A stretch of 61,343 nucleotides of DNA. It comes from Candidatus Palauibacter polyketidifaciens (GTDB lineage: Bacteria > Gemmatimonadota > Gemmatimonadetes > Palauibacterales > Palauibacteraceae). The notes under the pieces were generated by a model. The model saw only the letters and a program-made list of their open reading frames with translations, was not told where the DNA came from and made no database searches. Position numbers and translations under genes: made by a program. The DNA lies in contig NZ_CANPVO010000001.1 in assembly GCF_947581785.1 (NCBI RefSeq), positions 1-61,343 on the forward strand, read 5' to 3'. This document shows, in pieces, positions 60,811 to 61,343 of this stretch (position 1 is its first letter; every line of letters starts with the position of its first letter).

Positions 60811-61343
60811 ATGAAGCTCGATGACACGGGGGCCGGCTCCCGGCCCCGTCACTGGATGGCACTCGCGGCGGCGCTGCTGGCCACCGCATGTCTGGACGGC
60901 GAGAACCCTGCCCCCACGGTCGATTCGGCAGAGCCGGGAGCGGACTTCGGAGCGGACCCCGCGCACCTTCGCGCGGGGCCGCCCCGCCTGAGGCTCGGAA
61001 GCGTGTCCGGGGAGGGGCAGACGGATTTCCATGACATCGCCGGCGTCGTGGTGGACCGGGCCGGCGGTGTGCTCGTCGTGGCGAACCGGGGCGATGCCAC
61101 GCTGCGCACGTTCGCGCTCGACGGGGAGTGGCGCGGCACCTGGGGCGGCGCGGGCGGCGGTCCGCGTGAACTGGGGGAACTGACGGCGCTCTTCCGATAC
61201 CGGGGCGATTCCGTTGTCGTATACGACGGTGAGCGGGGCGCCGCGTCCGTCTGGCCGTACGCCGGCGGGGAGGTGCGGCGCGTCTGGATGCCGATCCCTC
61301 CGGGGGACACCCTGCAATCCGCGCGACTGCAGGGTGCCATGGA
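60811..61343 (+). CDS. 6-bladed beta-propeller lipoprotein, cut off by the window end
   Basis: The frame is open for 177 codons to the right edge. It starts MKLDDTGAGSRPRHWMALAA and has lipobox LATAC (Cys about 27). GSVSGEGQTDFHDIAGVVVD and GGAGGGPRELGEL match the propeller genes in this window, with the family mark altered (PREL instead of PGEF). ATG has GGAGAG before it and lies 10 bases after the Cys-rich peptide gene. The 3' part is outside the window. Confidence 0.75.
   Translation, partial: MKLDDTGAGSRPRHWMALAAALLATACLDGENPAPTVDSAEPGADFGADPAHLRAGPPRLRLGSVSGEGQTDFHDIAGVVVDRAGGVLVVANRGDATLRTFALDGEWRGTWGGAGGGPRELGELTALFRYRGDSVVVYDGERGAASVWPYAGGEVRRVWMPIPPGDTLQSARLQGAM

Overview
The window is about 61 kb of GC-rich DNA (roughly 70% by eye over most of it) from a Gram-negative-type bacterium. 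It encodes lipoproteins with lipoboxes, an outer-membrane beta-barrel protein, a TRAP transporter and a meso-diaminopimelate-type MurE. GTG and TTG starts are frequent and genes often overlap by 1-4 bases. A sortilin/BNR-like exported protein, several 6-bladed beta-propeller lipoproteins with a G-x-GPGEF signature, and the overall style point to Gemmatimonadota; this is inference, because no rRNA or other strict marker is present. I saw no tRNA, rRNA, CRISPR array or insertion sequence.

Layout. (1) 1-9.4 kb is metabolic and accessory: the end of a BNR-repeat protein, a CopD-like membrane protein, an N-carbamoyl-amino-acid-type amidohydrolase overlapping a class III aminotransferase, a GCS2-family ligase, a small membrane protein, an HU protein with a strong terminator, and a CoxE-like VWA protein, MoxR ATPase and CoxG-like protein. 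(2) 9.5-11.3 kb is an exported TPR protein ending in a textbook terminator. (3) 11.34-28.8 kb is a complete, tightly packed division and cell wall (dcw) cluster: mraZ, rsmH, ftsL, ftsI, murE, murF, mraY, murD, ftsW, murG, murC, murB, ftsQ, ftsA, ftsZ. Its promoter is flanked by two arrays of 10-bp-spaced TGGG repeats that look like MraZ operators. (4) 28.8-36.5 kb continues almost without gaps through an M23 peptidase, a VWA membrane protein, ftsY, recG and asnS. (5) 36.5-46.7 kb holds an exported RidA protein, a small membrane protein, an esterase, a thioesterase, a propeller lipoprotein, a large FAD/Fe-S 2-hydroxy-acid-type dehydrogenase, a class V aminotransferase and a DctP-DctQ-DctM TRAP transporter. 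(6) 46.7-61.3 kb is an accessory region with lower and more variable GC and several broken genes: an ECF sigma factor interrupted by one amber codon, a zinc-finger anti-sigma protein, small Cys-rich exported peptides, four propeller proteins (one fused to a DsbA-like domain), a frameshifted receiver-like gene, a vapBC toxin-antitoxin pair, an outer-membrane protein, a flotillin/NfeD pair and an NmrA-like oxidoreductase.

The most interesting signal is in region 6. Small exported Cys-rich peptides (50142-50348, 60552-60800, and a possibly broken third at 52425-52568) each sit directly before a propeller gene. One propeller is fused to a DsbA-like CPSC thiol oxidoreductase. The first peptide is translationally coupled to an anti-sigma protein whose sigma factor gene lies just upstream. 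This suggests an envelope system that exports, folds or senses Cys-rich peptides. The function is my inference; the gene arrangement is read directly from the sequence.
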